From Cyanobacterium stanieri LEGE 03274 (GTDB taxonomy: Bacteria; Cyanobacteriota; Cyanobacteriia; Cyanobacteriales; Cyanobacteriaceae), in contig NZ_JADEWC010000013.1 of the NCBI RefSeq assembly GCF_015207825.1, forward strand, positions 1 to 64,000: a stretch of DNA of 64,000 bases, read 5' to 3'. Shown one piece after another: positions 29,304-39,240 of the stretch. The notes below the pieces were generated by a model that saw nothing but the letters and a program-made list of their open reading frames with translations, had not been told where the DNA came from and did no database searches. Positions within the stretch are counted from its first letter, which is position 1. Each line of letters opens with the position of its first letter. Both the position numbers and the translations under genes were made by a program.

Positions 29304-32072
29304 ATGGGTATAAAACGTAAAAGAAGTATTATTAACCGATGGCTAAAAATAATTAGTTTGTGTCTAATGAGTTTTTTAATTAGTCATTATATTAGTTTGA
29401 ATACTGTGGAACGATCACTTTTTTTTAGCAAAACAGCATCTATGGCCTTTGCACAATCGGGGCAAATCAGTTTCTGTGCCAATATTAGTAAGCCTTTAAC
29501 GGAAGAAGAAAATCAGTGGGCGCGAGTGGCATGGTCATATTTTGTGAATAATTATCAATGGGAAACAGGTTTTGTTAATTCAGCTAATGATTTTACTTCG
29601 ACTACTGCTTGGGATATGGGGAATTATCTAACGGCATTAAATGCGGCTCGTTGGTTAAATATTATTGATCAAGGGGATTTTGATGCTCGGTTGAATAGGT
29701 TTTTAGAAAGTTTGGTTAGTATTAAGTTATTTGAGGATTCTTTGCCCCATAAGGTTTATAGTACGGTTTCTAGGGAGTTTGTGGATTATGGAAATAATCC
29801 TGTAATTAATGGTATTGGTTGGTCTGCCCTTGATATAGGTAGGCTTTTGGTTTCTTTACATAGTTTGCGCACTTGTCATCCTCAGTATGGGGATTGGATA
29901 CAATCTATTGTGGGGGGATGGGATTTAGATCGAATTGTTCAAAATGGGCAGTTATATGGTGCTACGGTTTCAAGAAATGGACAGACTAGGTTAGTACAGG
30001 AGGGGCGATTGGGCTATGAACAATATGCTGCTAGGGGGTTTCAGTTGTGGGGTTATGAAGCGCCTTTGGCTCTTTCTTTTGAGCCATTTAATTTGGTAGA
30101 AATATATGGGGTGGAAATTCCTGCGGATAGTCGTGATTTTCAGAGTACCAATGGTAATAATTATGTGGTGAGTGAGTCTTATATTCTTGATGGTGTGGAG
30201 TTTGGTTTTTTGGGTACTCAGATGCAACAGTATGCGAGAAATATTTTGGAGGTGCAAGAAAGACGTTATTTAGCTATGGGGCAGTTAACGGCGGTGACGG
30301 AAGATAATATTTTAAGGGAAGATAAAGATCCTAATGTACCTTCTTTTTTATATAATTCCATTTATGCTAATGGTAATGCTTGGACTACTATTACGGAGGA
30401 TAATATGCAGTATCCTCAGTGGAGCACTATTAGCACTAAGGCGGCTTTGGGTTTACATTATCTTTTTCCTCAGAGTGAGTATGGCAATAGGTTAAGGGCT
30501 TTTGCATCGGGGATGATTAGTCCTAATGGTGGTGGTTTTTATGCTGGGGAGTTTGAGGAAGATGGTAGTAAGAATATTATTTTGACGGCTAATACTAATG
30601 GTTTAATTTTGGAGATGCTTTATTATAAGGCTAGGGGCGATCGCCCTTTAATCCGTAATCCTGTGGTGAGTAGCTCGGTTGGCAATCCTGAAGGGATTAA
30701 GGTAATGAGTAACTATCCTTCTCCTTTGGCTTGTGCTGGTGAAAATAGGGGCGTTATAGAGGTTGAACCTATTCCCTCCATTGGGGGAGTTTTCGGGGGA
30801 AATTGCTATGGCATTAATGGTAACCGTTGGGATGAGGAAACTAGGATAATTGCCCAAAGGGCGTGGAAATATTTTGAATCCCATTATGAACCTAGTACGG
30901 GGTTAGTGCGCGATCGCACCGATGTAAGAGCCACAAGTTTATGGGGCATGGGGGATTATCTTATGGCATTACAGGCCGCAGAATCTTTAGATATTATCAG
31001 CAATGAAGTATTTGAAGAAAGAATGAGAATGTTTTTAGGGGCGCTCGGAAAATTACCTTTATTTGCGGGGGAATTGCCCCATCGGGGTTACAATGTGCGA
31101 ACTTTGCAACCAGTGGACTATGGTAATAATAACTTATCAGATATGGGTAATGGTTGGTCTGGATTGGATGTTGGTAGATTACTTTTAGCCCTCCATGATC
31201 TCAAATCTTGCTATCCTCGCTATGGTGAGTCTATTGATTCTATTGTCCTTAATTGGTCTTATTTAAGGGTAATTCAAAATCAAAGGATTCACAGTGCGAT
31301 CGCCCTTGAAACAGACAATCAAAATCTAACTAGGGTATATCCCAATAGCTACATTGGCTATCAAGAAATAGCAGAAAAAGGTTTTCAACTGTGGGGCTTT
31401 GAGATTAACAACTTAAATCGACAATATCAGACACAAACCATAGAAGGCATTTCTCTGCCCATCACTACTCAAAGCCTAGTCAATCAAACCCTTCCTGAAA
31501 ATAATCCTCTACTCAGTAGCCCCTTACTACAATACGGCTTATACTTCGGAATAGAATCCCCCCTCAAACCTTACCTAGAAGGAATACTAGAGGCAGAAAA
31601 TAAACGTTACCAAGGCACAGGAAGACTCAGCGCCAGTGGTACGAGCCTGATTTCTACTTCCCCTTATATTATCCATAGCACCATTATCGGCAAAGATAAT
31701 CAACCCTGGGCCACATTTAGTAACCAAGAATCCCTTTCCCCAGAGCAAAGAATTATCAACACAGGTTCAGCTTTTGCCTACAATGCCCTTTTTCCTGACA
31801 ATAATTATGCTCGTCAGCTAAAGGAATCCGTTAAAAACGCCTATGATAACAACCTTGGTTATAGGGAAGGCATCAGAGAAGTGAATGGGGAAACCGTTCA
31901 AGGTTTTAGTGCTAAAACTAATAGTTTGATATTACAATCCTTGCTTTATCATGTTACCGAGCAACAACCCACTTTGCTTAAAAATTTTAACCTTAATTCT
32001 CCTTGGTGGAGAGCCATAAGGGAACAAAAACAGGGAAATGGGTTACCTACCATTGCCAATCCCCAAATCTAG
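29304..32072 (+). CDS. Exported protein with two DUF3131 domains
   Basis: 922 residues. An N-terminal signal or anchor (about 1-50, ending MAFAQ) precedes two homologous domains of about 430 residues. Domain 1 starts near 65 (WARVAWSYFVNNYQWETGFV...TTAWDMGNYLTAL) and domain 2 near 510 (IAQRAWKYFESHYEPSTGLV...TSLWGMGDYLMAL); both share LPHKVY/LPHRGY, VDYGNN, GWSALDIGRLL/GWSGLDVGRLL and GFQLWGYE/GFQLWGFE. DUF3131 has an alpha/alpha barrel-like glucoamylase look and is often found beside cellulose-synthase-like glycosyltransferases, as here (220 bp upstream of GT2). A periplasmic glycosidase or glycan-binding role is likely but unproven. The tandem duplication inside one chain is notable. Confidence 0.8.
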   Translation: MGIKRKRSIINRWLKIISLCLMSFLISHYISLNTVERSLFFSKTASMAFAQSGQISFCANISKPLTEEENQWARVAWSYFVNNYQWETGFVNSANDFTSTTAWDMGNYLTALNAARWLNIIDQGDFDARLNRFLESLVSIKLFEDSLPHKVYSTVSREFVDYGNNPVINGIGWSALDIGRLLVSLHSLRTCHPQYGDWIQSIVGGWDLDRIVQNGQLYGATVSRNGQTRLVQEGRLGYEQYAARGFQLWGYEAPLALSFEPFNLVEIYGVEIPADSRDFQSTNGNNYVVSESYILDGVEFGFLGTQMQQYARNILEVQERRYLAMGQLTAVTEDNILREDKDPNVPSFLYNSIYANGNAWTTITEDNMQYPQWSTISTKAALGLHYLFPQSEYGNRLRAFASGMISPNGGGFYAGEFEEDGSKNIILTANTNGLILEMLYYKARGDRPLIRNPVVSSSVGNPEGIKVMSNYPSPLACAGENRGVIEVEPIPSIGGVFGGNCYGINGNRWDEETRIIAQRAWKYFESHYEPSTGLVRDRTDVRATSLWGMGDYLMALQAAESLDIISNEVFEERMRMFLGALGKLPLFAGELPHRGYNVRTLQPVDYGNNNLSDMGNGWSGLDVGRLLLALHDLKSCYPRYGESIDSIVLNWSYLRVIQNQRIHSAIALETDNQNLTRVYPNSYIGYQEIAEKGFQLWGFEINNLNRQYQTQTIEGISLPITTQSLVNQTLPENNPLLSSPLLQYGLYFGIESPLKPYLEGILEAENKRYQGTGRLSASGTSLISTSPYIIHSTIIGKDNQPWATFSNQESLSPEQRIINTGSAFAYNALFPDNNYARQLKESVKNAYDNNLGYREGIREVNGETVQGFSAKTNSLILQSLLYHVTEQQPTLLKNFNLNSPWWRAIREQKQGNGLPTIANPQI

Positions 32073-32292
32073 TCAAGCTATGACGAGGTTATAAAGTACC
32101 TTTGAATATCAGTCAAAATAACATTAGTTTTCTTGCATCCTTAGAGTATTGATTATTTTGTTTGTTGGTTGAGATATTGAGGACATATCAACCTCCTTTA
32201 GTTAGAAAATCCTTTAGGGGGTAAGTTAGATGGTTGAAGTTCAAATCCCCTGAATTGATTGGTAGAGAGTATCAAATTATCAAAAAAAAATT

Positions 32293-34671
32293 ATGGTTGA
32301 AGATAATTATTGTTTTTCAGGAAACTTAGAAACCCGTTTAAAAAAAGGCACACGACCTTTACGTTTTCTGATTATTATTAACCTTATCTGTGGGGCTTGG
32401 TATTTACAGTGGCGTATTTTTAATTCTATTAATGTATCTGCCTTGTGGTTATCTATCCCTCTATTGTTAGCGGAAATTTATTGTTATGTGGGGGGAGTGA
32501 TGTTTTTTATTGGGTTGTGGAATCCCCTCGAGCGCCGCATACGTTCATTAAAATATCTTCAACCAACCTTGCCAGAGGAGCAAATTCCGAATGTTGATGT
32601 ATTTATTACCTGTTATAACGAACCTGTGGAAATGGTCGAAAAGACGGCAAGAGCGGCATTGAATATGGATTATCCCGTATCAAAGTTAAAAGTTTATATC
32701 CTTGATGATGGTAATTCTCCCGAAATGAGGGCCATGAGTCAAAGACTTAATATTGAAGATTTACAAACTCCCCGTTTAAGACAGGAGGTTAAGTCCATTT
32801 CCCAGAGGCGATCGCAATTACTAGCCAACCTAGAACAAGTAGAAACCTTAACCCCAGAGCTAGATAACGCCCAACAAATCCTCAACAAATTTCGGATCAA
32901 AGTTAAACCTACTAAAGAATACACCAAAAAAGTATTACGCTGGTTTGAGAAACAAAAGCCCTTATATGTACCAGCTGAAGTGTGGCAAGACTGTCATTTA
33001 GCAGTATTAGAAGGATTTGAACATCAAATTATCAAAAATAGTTTACAAATAGAGAAAAAATATTTAACCTTAATAGATTTAACTATTTTAAGCTATGGTA
33101 TTGAAATCAAAATTTGGGATAATAATCGTCATTACCAAACCAATAAATTATTTACAAGTCCGAATCTACCTGCCGTTAATGAAGAAGAAGGACAACACTT
33201 AAAAACCATTGCTGAGGTGATGGATAGTTATAGTTATATTTCTATGGGTAACCAAGGAAACTGTCTTACCCTTTATAAATCCTATACTGCCATTCCTAAC
33301 ATGGAGGAAATCGCCACAAAATCTATAATGGCAGGATATTTAAAAGGATTAACGGAGTTAGTTTTACAATTTAATCCTAGTTTAAGTCACATAAACCAGT
33401 ACTTAGTAAAAAAAAGAGCAGAATTATTAGACACCATAGAAAAAGAAGAATTAAAACTAAGTAGCCTATTAAGATGTCACTATATTGCTCGTCCTAAACC
33501 TCCAGGGAAACCGCACCACGCCAAAGCAGGGAATATTAACTACGCTATTTTTTCTGGAAGCACAAAAGGAGACTTTATTTTAACTTTAGATGCTGATCAT
33601 ATTCCTCAAGCTCAATTTTTACAAAGGGTAATTCCTTATTTTTTCTCCTACAATTTGATGACAGGTCGATATTATGAAAATATGATTGCCTTTGTGCAAA
33701 CCCCCCAAGCCTTTTATAATTTACCTTCTGGAGATCCTTTCGGTCATCAGGCTCATCTTTTCTATGGATTAATTCAACAAAGTAAAGATGGTATGAATTC
33801 GGCTTTTTATACGGGTACTAACGCAGTATTAAGAAGAGAAGCATTAATTATGGTGGGTTTAAAAAATTTTGCCGCCGATTTTCAGAAAGATCAATCTCGC
33901 TTGGAGGAATTTGATTTGGTGGGGGGGGTATCGAGTAATAGTATTACTGAAGATATGAATACCGCCATGAGGTTACATAGTGCAGGGTGGAGGTCAGTTT
34001 ATCACAATGAGCCTTTGTCGGCCGGACTTGCGCCTGATGATTTGATTTCTACCTTGCAACAACGGTTGAGATGGGCGCAGGGTACTATTCAGGTGTTACT
34101 GAGGGAATCTCCCCTAACGAAAGAGGGTTTGACCTTGGGGCAAAGGTTACAATATTTTCAAACTATGTATAGTTATTTTTCTGGGTTTGGGATTGTTATT
34201 TTTTTGTTAAGTCCCATTGTTTATTTTTATACAGGGATAGTGCCTGTTGTTGATTTTAACAATGATTTTGCTTTTTATTTTGTTCCCGCTTTTGTGCTTA
34301 ATCGTCTTACTTTTATGATGGCGAGTTGGGGTATTCCTGCAAGGGAACTTTGGCGCAGTGAGCAATATGCGATCGCCCTTTTTCCTTTATATATTCAGGC
34401 GGTAATTAGTGTTTTTAGTGGTAAACCCCTTAGCTTTAAAGTAACCCCAAAGGAAAGACAATCGGGAAACTATTTTCGTTTAATTATTCCCCAAGTTGCG
34501 ATCGTTGTCCTGACGGTTGGAGGTATCTTCTGGACAGGTATTCAACTTTTGATCGGCACATATAAAGAACCCGCACTTTTTTTATTGAATGCGGGTTGGT
34601 CTATTTATAATATAAGTGTACTATCCATTGTTATTAAGGCAGCCACATGGCAACCATCAGAAAAAGATTAA
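32293..34671 (+). CDS. Cellulose-synthase-like GT2 with large insertion and no PilZ domain
   Basis: 792-residue processive membrane glycosyltransferase. Two N-terminal helices (about 24-75) are followed by the GT-A domain with FITCYNEP (104-111), DDG (138-140), HAKAGN (409-414), LDADH (432-436), SITEDMNTAM and QRLRW, and four or five C-terminal helices. The residues match BcsA-type synthases using UDP-glucose or a similar donor. Two deviations stand out. About 225-240 residues (roughly 155-395) are inserted between DDG and HAKAGN, where BcsA has only about 20-45. The protein also ends soon after the last helices, so there is no C-terminal PilZ domain for cyclic-di-GMP. Product: a beta-glucan or related exopolysaccharide. 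Confidence 0.88.
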   Translation: MVEDNYCFSGNLETRLKKGTRPLRFLIIINLICGAWYLQWRIFNSINVSALWLSIPLLLAEIYCYVGGVMFFIGLWNPLERRIRSLKYLQPTLPEEQIPNVDVFITCYNEPVEMVEKTARAALNMDYPVSKLKVYILDDGNSPEMRAMSQRLNIEDLQTPRLRQEVKSISQRRSQLLANLEQVETLTPELDNAQQILNKFRIKVKPTKEYTKKVLRWFEKQKPLYVPAEVWQDCHLAVLEGFEHQIIKNSLQIEKKYLTLIDLTILSYGIEIKIWDNNRHYQTNKLFTSPNLPAVNEEEGQHLKTIAEVMDSYSYISMGNQGNCLTLYKSYTAIPNMEEIATKSIMAGYLKGLTELVLQFNPSLSHINQYLVKKRAELLDTIEKEELKLSSLLRCHYIARPKPPGKPHHAKAGNINYAIFSGSTKGDFILTLDADHIPQAQFLQRVIPYFFSYNLMTGRYYENMIAFVQTPQAFYNLPSGDPFGHQAHLFYGLIQQSKDGMNSAFYTGTNAVLRREALIMVGLKNFAADFQKDQSRLEEFDLVGGVSSNSITEDMNTAMRLHSAGWRSVYHNEPLSAGLAPDDLISTLQQRLRWAQGTIQVLLRESPLTKEGLTLGQRLQYFQTMYSYFSGFGIVIFLLSPIVYFYTGIVPVVDFNNDFAFYFVPAFVLNRLTFMMASWGIPARELWRSEQYAIALFPLYIQAVISVFSGKPLSFKVTPKERQSGNYFRLIIPQVAIVVLTVGGIFWTGIQLLIGTYKEPALFLLNAGWSIYNISVLSIVIKAATWQPSEKD

Positions 34672-35966
34672 TAATTTCTACTGAGGGGATTTTGTTCCAC
34701 GGAAGATGTGGCCAGATTACGTAAAACACTAATAGCCCTGTAATATTGAGGATCGGAAGATGTGCCAATGAGAGAAGGATTATCCCTCAAATTGGATAGT
34801 TGTTGACGGCTAATATTTTGGACTACATTGGGGGCGATGCCATTTTTACTGATATTTAATCCGCTTGGGGGAAAATAACGGGAAATAGTCACCGCCAAAC
34901 CAGAACCATCAGATAAAGAGTGTACTGATTGTACAGTACCTTTACCAAAAGTATTTGTTCCCACCACCGTCGCCCGATTATTTTCCTTGAGCGCCCCTGC
35001 TAAAATTTCACTGGCGCTAGCAGAATTACCATCCACCAAAACCACCAGGGGAAGATCCGTCAGGGCCGAATTGTTAGCATGAAAACGACGATGTCCCCCT
35101 CGGCGATCAACCACATCGACTATTTCCCCTTCCTCCATCCACATTCTGGCGATGTCCACACTAGCAAATAAAAGCCCTCCGGGGTTACCTCGTAAATCTA
35201 AGACGAAAGCAGAGGCATTGTTTTCCTGTAAACTGGTGATCGCTTCTTCCATTTGTGCAGAAGCGTTGGAGCTAAATTCTTCTAATTTAATATAACCAAT
35301 TTTTAAATCTCCTTCTTCTCTCATGCCGAAGTCCACCGCAGGGATTTGAATTTCCGCACGGGTGATTACTACCTCAAAACTAGACTCCCCTTGCCGGGCT
35401 ATTTGTAAACGCACATCTGTGCCATTGTCTCCCTGCATCGCTTCCGATGCCTGTTCTAAATCCATTAAAGCCGTCGGTTTACCGTCAATGCGTACGATGC
35501 GATCGCCCCTTCTCAAACCCATTTCCGCTGCGGGAGATTTACGAATAGCTTCCACCACATATAAATCTTGGGTTCTTTGGTCAATGGCCATACGAATCCC
35601 AACCCCCGATACCCGACCAGATGTCTGATTCGTAAGGGTTTCAAACTGATCGGGAGCTAAAAAACGGGTATAAGGATCACCTAAATCCTTCAGCGCCCCT
35701 TCTATGGCCTCATAGGCTTGACGAGTATTACGATAATCCCTACTTAGTAATTCCGTTCTTTTCCTTTGCCAATCAACCTGATTAAAATCTCCATCCACAT
35801 ATTCTCGATGGACAATTTGCCACACCTCATCCACCACCGATTTAGGACTATCCACCATTTCCGCCTGAGTAGCGATGGGGTTTAACAAAGGCAAAAAAGT
35901 ACCTGTGGCAAAAGCAAGAAAAAACTTTTTAAAATTCAGAGATTGTGTCGTAATATGCTTTTTCAT
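34668..35966 (-). CDS. C-terminal processing protease (S41 family)
   Basis: About 432 residues from the chosen Met, which gives a good signal peptide (MKKHITTQSLNFKKFFLAF... cleaved near TQA-E); an upstream Met would add 12 residues that weaken it. The PDZ domain covers about 85-175 (VSGVGIRMAID...GDRIVRIDGKPT), and the S41 domain holds the catalytic Ser in GNSASASEILAGAL and Lys in TFGKGTVQSV. Cyanobacteria have CtpA, which matures the photosystem II D1 C-terminus in the lumen, plus CtpB and CtpC. The sequence alone does not settle which this is. The 3' end overlaps the convergent GT2 gene by four bases. Confidence 0.87.
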   Translation of the reverse strand: MKKHITTQSLNFKKFFLAFATGTFLPLLNPIATQAEMVDSPKSVVDEVWQIVHREYVDGDFNQVDWQRKRTELLSRDYRNTRQAYEAIEGALKDLGDPYTRFLAPDQFETLTNQTSGRVSGVGIRMAIDQRTQDLYVVEAIRKSPAAEMGLRRGDRIVRIDGKPTALMDLEQASEAMQGDNGTDVRLQIARQGESSFEVVITRAEIQIPAVDFGMREEGDLKIGYIKLEEFSSNASAQMEEAITSLQENNASAFVLDLRGNPGGLLFASVDIARMWMEEGEIVDVVDRRGGHRRFHANNSALTDLPLVVLVDGNSASASEILAGALKENNRATVVGTNTFGKGTVQSVHSLSDGSGLAVTISRYFPPSGLNISKNGIAPNVVQNISRQQLSNLRDNPSLIGTSSDPQYYRAISVLRNLATSSVEQNPLSRNY

Positions 35967-36175
35967 AAAATCAGTGTGGATGAATATATATTTAACTCTC
36001 ATCTTTTTTCAGTGTATCAAATTTATTTTGCGATGGGGTGTTCACCGCCAACCTTCTTAACATCCCAACTCTTTTAAGATTTTGATAATCAAATCATTGT
36101 TATGATCATCTAAGTTAAAACCTTTTTTGTATTAGGTTCGTATCTACCATAGCTAGAAATTTATTACACAACCCT

Positions 36176-37138
36176 ATGACCTATTTAGAAACCACAGCCC
36201 AATTTTACTCTGAAGTCGCTCAAACCCCCGAAGTGGGTTTATGTTGCGTCCAAAGCAGTTCATTACAACTACCAGGATTAAAAATTCCCTGCAAAATGCA
36301 AGAAATGAACTACGGCTGTGGTACAACGGTACACCCCAACGAATTAGCCAACAATCCCACCGTTTTATATGTAGGAGTAGGGGGCGGTTTGGAAGCTCTG
36401 CAATTTGCCTATTTTAGCCGTCACCAAGGGGGAGTTGTTGCCGTTGAGCCTGTAGAAGCCATGAGAAATGTGGCAAGGGAGAATTTAAAACAAGCCACCA
36501 ACCTTAATGAATGGTTTCAAGAAGAATTTGTAGAAATCCGAGAAGGAGATGCCTTTAACTTACCCGTAGCAGATGAATCCGTTGATTTGGTAGCCCAAAA
36601 TTGTCTATTTAATATTTTTGAACCCCAAGACTTAGCCACAGCCCTCAAGGAAGTTTATCGAGTCTTAAAACCGGGGGGAAAATTGTTAATGAGTGATCCC
36701 ATCGCCACCCAACCCATACCCTCCCATCTTAGACAGGATGAACGTTTACGCGCCATGTGCTTATCAGGGGCGCTGACTTATAACCAATATATCAAACATT
36801 TAATTGATACAGGTTTTGGGCAGGTAGAAATTCGTACCCGTCGCCCTTACCGTTTATTAGACACTAATAATTATCAGTTAGAAAAACCCCTGTTATTAGA
36901 AAGTTTAGATACCGTATCTTTTAAAGTACCTATTGCCGATGATGGGGCTTGTATTTTTACAGGAAAAACAGCCATTTATCATGGTGATTTAGATCATTTT
37001 GATGACAATGCAGGACATATTTTAACTAAAGGAGTACCGGCTTCTGTATGTGATAAAACCGCCGCCAAATTAAACGAATTTTCTGATATTTATATCACTG
37101 ATTCCACATGGCATTATGACGGTGGAGGTTGTTGTTAA
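36176..37138 (+). CDS. arsM: Arsenosugar-pathway arsenite methyltransferase ArsM
   Basis: 320-residue SAM methyltransferase. The SAM site is VLYVGVGGGLEALQFAYF with the acidic VAVEPVEAM; after it comes the motif-IV region SVDLVAQNCLFNIFEP. N-terminal cysteines (LCCVQSS, IPCKMQ and NYGCGTTVHP) and a terminal GGGCC are the expected As(III) ligands. This is the cyanobacterial ArsM subtype linked to arsenosugar synthesis, methylating arsenite to dimethylated species. The radical-SAM gene arsS follows 221 bp downstream on the same strand, then pstSCAB. Confidence 0.88.
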   Translation: MTYLETTAQFYSEVAQTPEVGLCCVQSSSLQLPGLKIPCKMQEMNYGCGTTVHPNELANNPTVLYVGVGGGLEALQFAYFSRHQGGVVAVEPVEAMRNVARENLKQATNLNEWFQEEFVEIREGDAFNLPVADESVDLVAQNCLFNIFEPQDLATALKEVYRVLKPGGKLLMSDPIATQPIPSHLRQDERLRAMCLSGALTYNQYIKHLIDTGFGQVEIRTRRPYRLLDTNNYQLEKPLLLESLDTVSFKVPIADDGACIFTGKTAIYHGDLDHFDDNAGHILTKGVPASVCDKTAAKLNEFSDIYITDSTWHYDGGGCC

Positions 37139-37359
37139 TTAGGGGTTAATGAAAAGATGTAATCATTAGAGTAGGGAACAGGGAACGGGGAACAGGCAAA
37201 AGATGATAATTATTTATCGTAAATAGTTACACGTTGGATAATACTAAAATTGACTAATTAAATTTGGTATTATTTGTTTTTAATTTAATGGTAATACACT
37301 TTAAAACCTACTTTTATCTATACTCTGTGACCAAATTAATAAAAAATTAATCAATAAAT

Positions 37360-38355
37360 ATGACTGTAAATACAATCACTACAATAACTCCTTTTAATCA
37401 GAAAATAAAAACGCCTTTACTTAAAGATAAAATAACCGTTTTACAAATTAATTTAGGGAAAAAATGTAACCTTGCTTGTCGTCATTGTCATGTGGAAGCA
37501 AGTCCAAAACGTACAGAGGAATTAACCCCCAAAATTTGTGAACAACTACAACAATTAATTGCTAAATTTCCTCAGATACAAACAGTAGATTTGACTGGAG
37601 GAGCACCCGAATTAAATTACGGTTTTAAGCCCTTGGTGGACACTGCAAGGCAATATAACAAAGAGATTATTGTGCGCTCAAATTTGACTATCTATTTTGA
37701 GGAAGGTTTTGAGGATATTCCTGTCTATTGTGGAGAAAACAAGGTTAGGATTGTGGCTTCTTTACCCTGCTATTTAGAAGATAATGTAGATAAAGTGCGA
37801 GGTAAGGGAGTTTACGATCAATCTATTAAAGCTATTCAATGGCTCAATGATTTGGGTTATGGAACAGATCCAGATTTGATTTTAGATTTGGTTTATAATC
37901 CTCCTTTACCTACTACTACAAAGTTTTCTTTGACGGCGGATCAATATAAATTGGAAACAGCTTATAAAATGTTCTTACAAGAACATTTTGAGATTAATTT
38001 TAATAACCTTTTAACCATTACTAATTTGCCCATTGGCAGAACTAAAGTTTTCTTGGAAAAACAGGGCTTCATTGATGATTATTTATCTTTTTTAGAGTCT
38101 AATTTTAATCCCACTACGATTAATAATTTAATGTGTCGTAATCAATTATCTATTGACTACTTAGGTAATGTTTATGACTGTGATTTTAACCAGATGGAAA
38201 ATTTACCTGCTAAAACCGATGATGGTGAAGATTTGACGGTTGCTAAGTTACTGGCAATGGATAGTTTGGATGTCATAGAAAAGGTACAAACTGCACCCTA
38301 TTGTTATGGTTGCACGGCAGGGAGTGGTTCGAGTTGTGGTGGTGCTTTGAGTTAG
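37360..38355 (+). CDS. arsS: Arsenosugar biosynthesis radical SAM protein ArsS
   Basis: 331 residues. The radical SAM cluster motif CNLACRHC (residues 36-43, C-x3-C-x2-C) is followed by the family's DLTGGAPELNYGF and a C-terminal DUF3641-type region with CRNQLSIDYLGNVYDCDFNQ and a Cys-rich end APYCYGCTAGSGSSCGG, probably a second iron-sulfur site. ArsS transfers a 5'-deoxyadenosyl group to dimethylarsenite, the step after ArsM. pstS begins 30 bp after the stop, so arsS and the transporter are probably one transcript. Confidence 0.9.
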   Translation: MTVNTITTITPFNQKIKTPLLKDKITVLQINLGKKCNLACRHCHVEASPKRTEELTPKICEQLQQLIAKFPQIQTVDLTGGAPELNYGFKPLVDTARQYNKEIIVRSNLTIYFEEGFEDIPVYCGENKVRIVASLPCYLEDNVDKVRGKGVYDQSIKAIQWLNDLGYGTDPDLILDLVYNPPLPTTTKFSLTADQYKLETAYKMFLQEHFEINFNNLLTITNLPIGRTKVFLEKQGFIDDYLSFLESNFNPTTINNLMCRNQLSIDYLGNVYDCDFNQMENLPAKTDDGEDLTVAKLLAMDSLDVIEKVQTAPYCYGCTAGSGSSCGGALS

Positions 38356-38385
38356 CACATCTCAACAAATCGAGGATAGGTGATT

Positions 38386-39240
38386 ATGATTTCAAAAAAA
38401 GCTATTCAAATTTTTTCTCTGGGGATAATTGCACCTCTTACTTTGCAATCATGCCAACAAAATACGGTAACTAATTCGGCGAATACCGATATACTAACAG
38501 GGAGATTGATTATTACAGGTTCAAGCACTGTTGCTCCCTTGGTGTCGGAGATAGGGAAAAAGTTTGAAGGGGAAAATCCTGATGTGCGTATCGATGTACA
38601 AACGGGAGGCTCATCCCGTGGCATTAGTGATGTGCGCAATGGTATTGCAGATATTGGCATGGTTTCCCGTGGCATTACCCCAGAGGAAGATGATTTATCG
38701 TTTCATAGTATCGCTCAAGATGGGGTGGGTATTATCATTCATCAAGACAACCCTATTGATAGTTTATCCGATGAGCAAGTTAAGCAAATTTTCACGGGGG
38801 AAATTAGCAACTGGCAGGAGGTGGGAGGAAAGGATGCCCCCATTACGGTGGTAAATAAGGCGGAGGGGCGCTCTACTTTGGAGCTATTTTTAGATTATTT
38901 TGTCCTTACTAATAGTCAGATAAAGCCTTCTGTGGTGATTGGGGATAATCAACAGGGTATTAAAACCGTTGAGGGAAACTCTTTTGCTATTGGTTATGTA
39001 TCTATCGGCACGGCGGAATTTAGTATTAATAATAATGTACCAATTAAATTGCTTCCTCTCGATGAAATTGGGGCAACTAGGGATAATGTTGCTAATGGTA
39101 GCTTTCCTTTATCTCGTCCTCTTAATTTGGTAACGAATGGTGAGGAGGATTTTTTAACTCAAACTTTTATTAATTATAGTCAATCGGCGGAAGTTCATGA
39201 TCTCATTAAAAAACAGGATTTTGTCACCCTCTCACGGTGA
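38386..39240 (+). CDS. pstS: Phosphate ABC transporter substrate-binding lipoprotein
   Basis: 284 residues from the ATG chosen because GAGGA lies nine bases before it; a GTG two codons earlier is too close. The lipoprotein signal ends LTLQSC. The oxyanion site is visible as ITGSSTVAPL, TGGSSRGISDVRNG and DIGMVSRG, with a later EGRSTLELF. These are PstS motifs. It is a short PstS form. Because it follows arsS closely, its selectivity between phosphate and arsenate is of interest; the sequence does not decide this. Confidence 0.88.
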   Translation: MISKKAIQIFSLGIIAPLTLQSCQQNTVTNSANTDILTGRLIITGSSTVAPLVSEIGKKFEGENPDVRIDVQTGGSSRGISDVRNGIADIGMVSRGITPEEDDLSFHSIAQDGVGIIIHQDNPIDSLSDEQVKQIFTGEISNWQEVGGKDAPITVVNKAEGRSTLELFLDYFVLTNSQIKPSVVIGDNQQGIKTVEGNSFAIGYVSIGTAEFSINNNVPIKLLPLDEIGATRDNVANGSFPLSRPLNLVTNGEEDFLTQTFINYSQSAEVHDLIKKQDFVTLSR

